Origin: Bacteriovoracaceae bacterium UBA4097
Lineage (GTDB): Bacteria; Bdellovibrionota; Bacteriovoracia; Bacteriovoracales; Bacteriovoracaceae
Reading direction: 5' to 3'
DNA: 42,470 nt
Assembly: GCA_002381765.1 (NCBI GenBank)
Contig: DFXX01000057.1
Span: 21,186 to 63,655 of the forward strand
Positions within the stretch are counted from its first letter, which is position 1. Every line of letters begins with the position of its first letter. A program made the translations under genes and the position numbers. This document shows, piece after piece, positions 42,079 to 42,470 of this stretch. Below the pieces are notes generated by a model. That model did no database searches. It was not told the origin of the DNA and worked only from the letters and a program-made list of their open reading frames with translations.

Positions 42079-42396
42079 ATGAAAACTTTCTTCTTAATCT
42101 TCCTCATGTCGGTCACTGCAGGCCATGCTTCATCGGGTGTAGTGGGTGAGGTGAATTCAGTTAAAGACTGCTCTCCTAAGGAAGTCATGGTGTGGTTATC
42201 CCTGGATAAGGATGACTATAAGGAGCGTCTTCTCCTTATGCATACGTTGGTACCCGTGGGTGGGAAGTTTCAGTTCTATCTTAAGCCAGGCCATTATCAA
42301 CTGCGGGCCTCAGATGAGCAGGGCTGCTCATTCTATCAAAAGATCAAGGTGCAAGAGACTCTCGAATCCATTCATATCAGGATGGTGAAGAAATGA
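42079..42396 (+). CDS. Small secreted protein
   Basis: A 105-residue protein with a signal peptide (1-17, cleavage near GHA-S). The mature part contains two Cys and beta-strand-like 'GKFQFYLKPGHYQLRASDEQGC', similar to a carboxypeptidase-regulatory or Cna-B-like beta sandwich, but I do not claim that. I prefer ATG 42079 to the GTG at 42076. It overlaps the next ATG by 4 nt. Confidence 0.65.
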   Translation: MKTFFLIFLMSVTAGHASSGVVGEVNSVKDCSPKEVMVWLSLDKDDYKERLLLMHTLVPVGGKFQFYLKPGHYQLRASDEQGCSFYQKIKVQETLESIHIRMVKK

Positions 42397-42470
42397 GATT
42401 TCTTCTTTATCTGGGGATATTTCTTTATCTTCCTTATTTATGGGCAAGTGTAAATTGTGGACCCAATCTA
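42393..42470 (+). CDS. Start of another secreted protein (partial)
   Basis: ATG at 42393, coupled by ATGA to the gene before it; 26 codons are visible: MRFLLYLGIFLYLPYLWA, a signal peptide, then SVNCGPNL, cut by the window edge. No function can be assigned. Confidence 0.6.
   Translation, partial: MRFLLYLGIFLYLPYLWASVNCGPNL

Noticed and set aside
1..42470. CRISPR arrays, tRNA genes, IS elements or phage genes
   Set aside because: I saw no regularly spaced repeats, cloverleaf-like sequences, transposase or integrase proteins; a tRNA could still be missed by eye.

Overview
The window is a compact, protein-dense piece of a Gram-negative chromosome with moderate G+C content. I place it most likely in the Bdellovibrionota, near the Bacteriovorax/Halobacteriovorax group. 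The supporting genes are a DUF3015 secreted protein, a DUF4105 (Lnb-type) lipoprotein N-acyltransferase, a PilT ATPase, a GreB/LexA cluster, many small lipoproteins and short secreted proteins, and an AstA/AstD/aminotransferase set. This placement is inference from gene content. I saw no rRNA, tRNA, insertion sequence, phage module or CRISPR array.

Layout. 1-4000: a DUF5522/GNAT-like fusion, then a 1000-residue secreted coiled-coil protein carrying a C10 homopolymer tract, then two small minus-strand genes, one of only 29 codons. 4000-6400 (minus): MBOAT acyltransferase, a small membrane protein, greB and lexA. 6400-9650 (plus): a small protein, an FAD amino-acid-oxidase-type enzyme and a membrane-anchored peptide-binding protein. 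9700-12800 (plus): retropepsin-like 'Zn protease', an inactive transglutaminase fused to 7 TM helices, and an ATP-grasp ligase. This is a known but poorly understood gene trio. 12770-16300 (minus): dus, yjbQ, bacterioferritin with its ferredoxin, NUDIX hydrolase and carboxylesterase. 16300-20450: small proteins (one a degenerate zincin), DUF3015, Lnb, a VanX-type dipeptidase and a 41-codon membrane peptide. 20500-24000 (plus): lipoprotein hydrolase, divergent SelO-like protein and S51 peptidase. 24000-25900 (minus): EEP phosphatase and cardiolipin synthase, as in E. coli ybhP-clsB. 26000-29200 (plus): PilT and an LTA-synthase-like sulfatase. 29100-33300 (minus): lipA-lipB-aroC, and a YdcZ transporter with an ABC ATPase. 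33360 onward: oxyR, rarD, MFS, astD, DUF1338 (HglS-like), a small lipoprotein, a HAMP-like membrane protein, astA, a class III aminotransferase, and two genes for secreted proteins at the right edge.

How the genes work together. Several blocks concern amino-acid and peptide scavenging, which fits a predator or protein-feeding lifestyle: the FAD oxidase with its binding protein, VanX dipeptidase, S51 peptidase, and the AstA/AstD/aminotransferase/DUF1338 group, which could run ornithine or lysine catabolism. Others concern envelope building (Lnb, MBOAT, ClsB, LTA-synthase-like, lipoyl synthesis) and stress (LexA, OxyR, Bfr/Bfd).

A structural feature stands out: all seven convergent gene junctions either overlap or are separated by at most 2 nt. 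Three of these junctions involve short minus-strand genes that are easy to miss (3595-3684, 20324-20449, 38900-39046). The first two have strong Shine-Dalgarno sites, and the third overlaps the upstream gene's stop.
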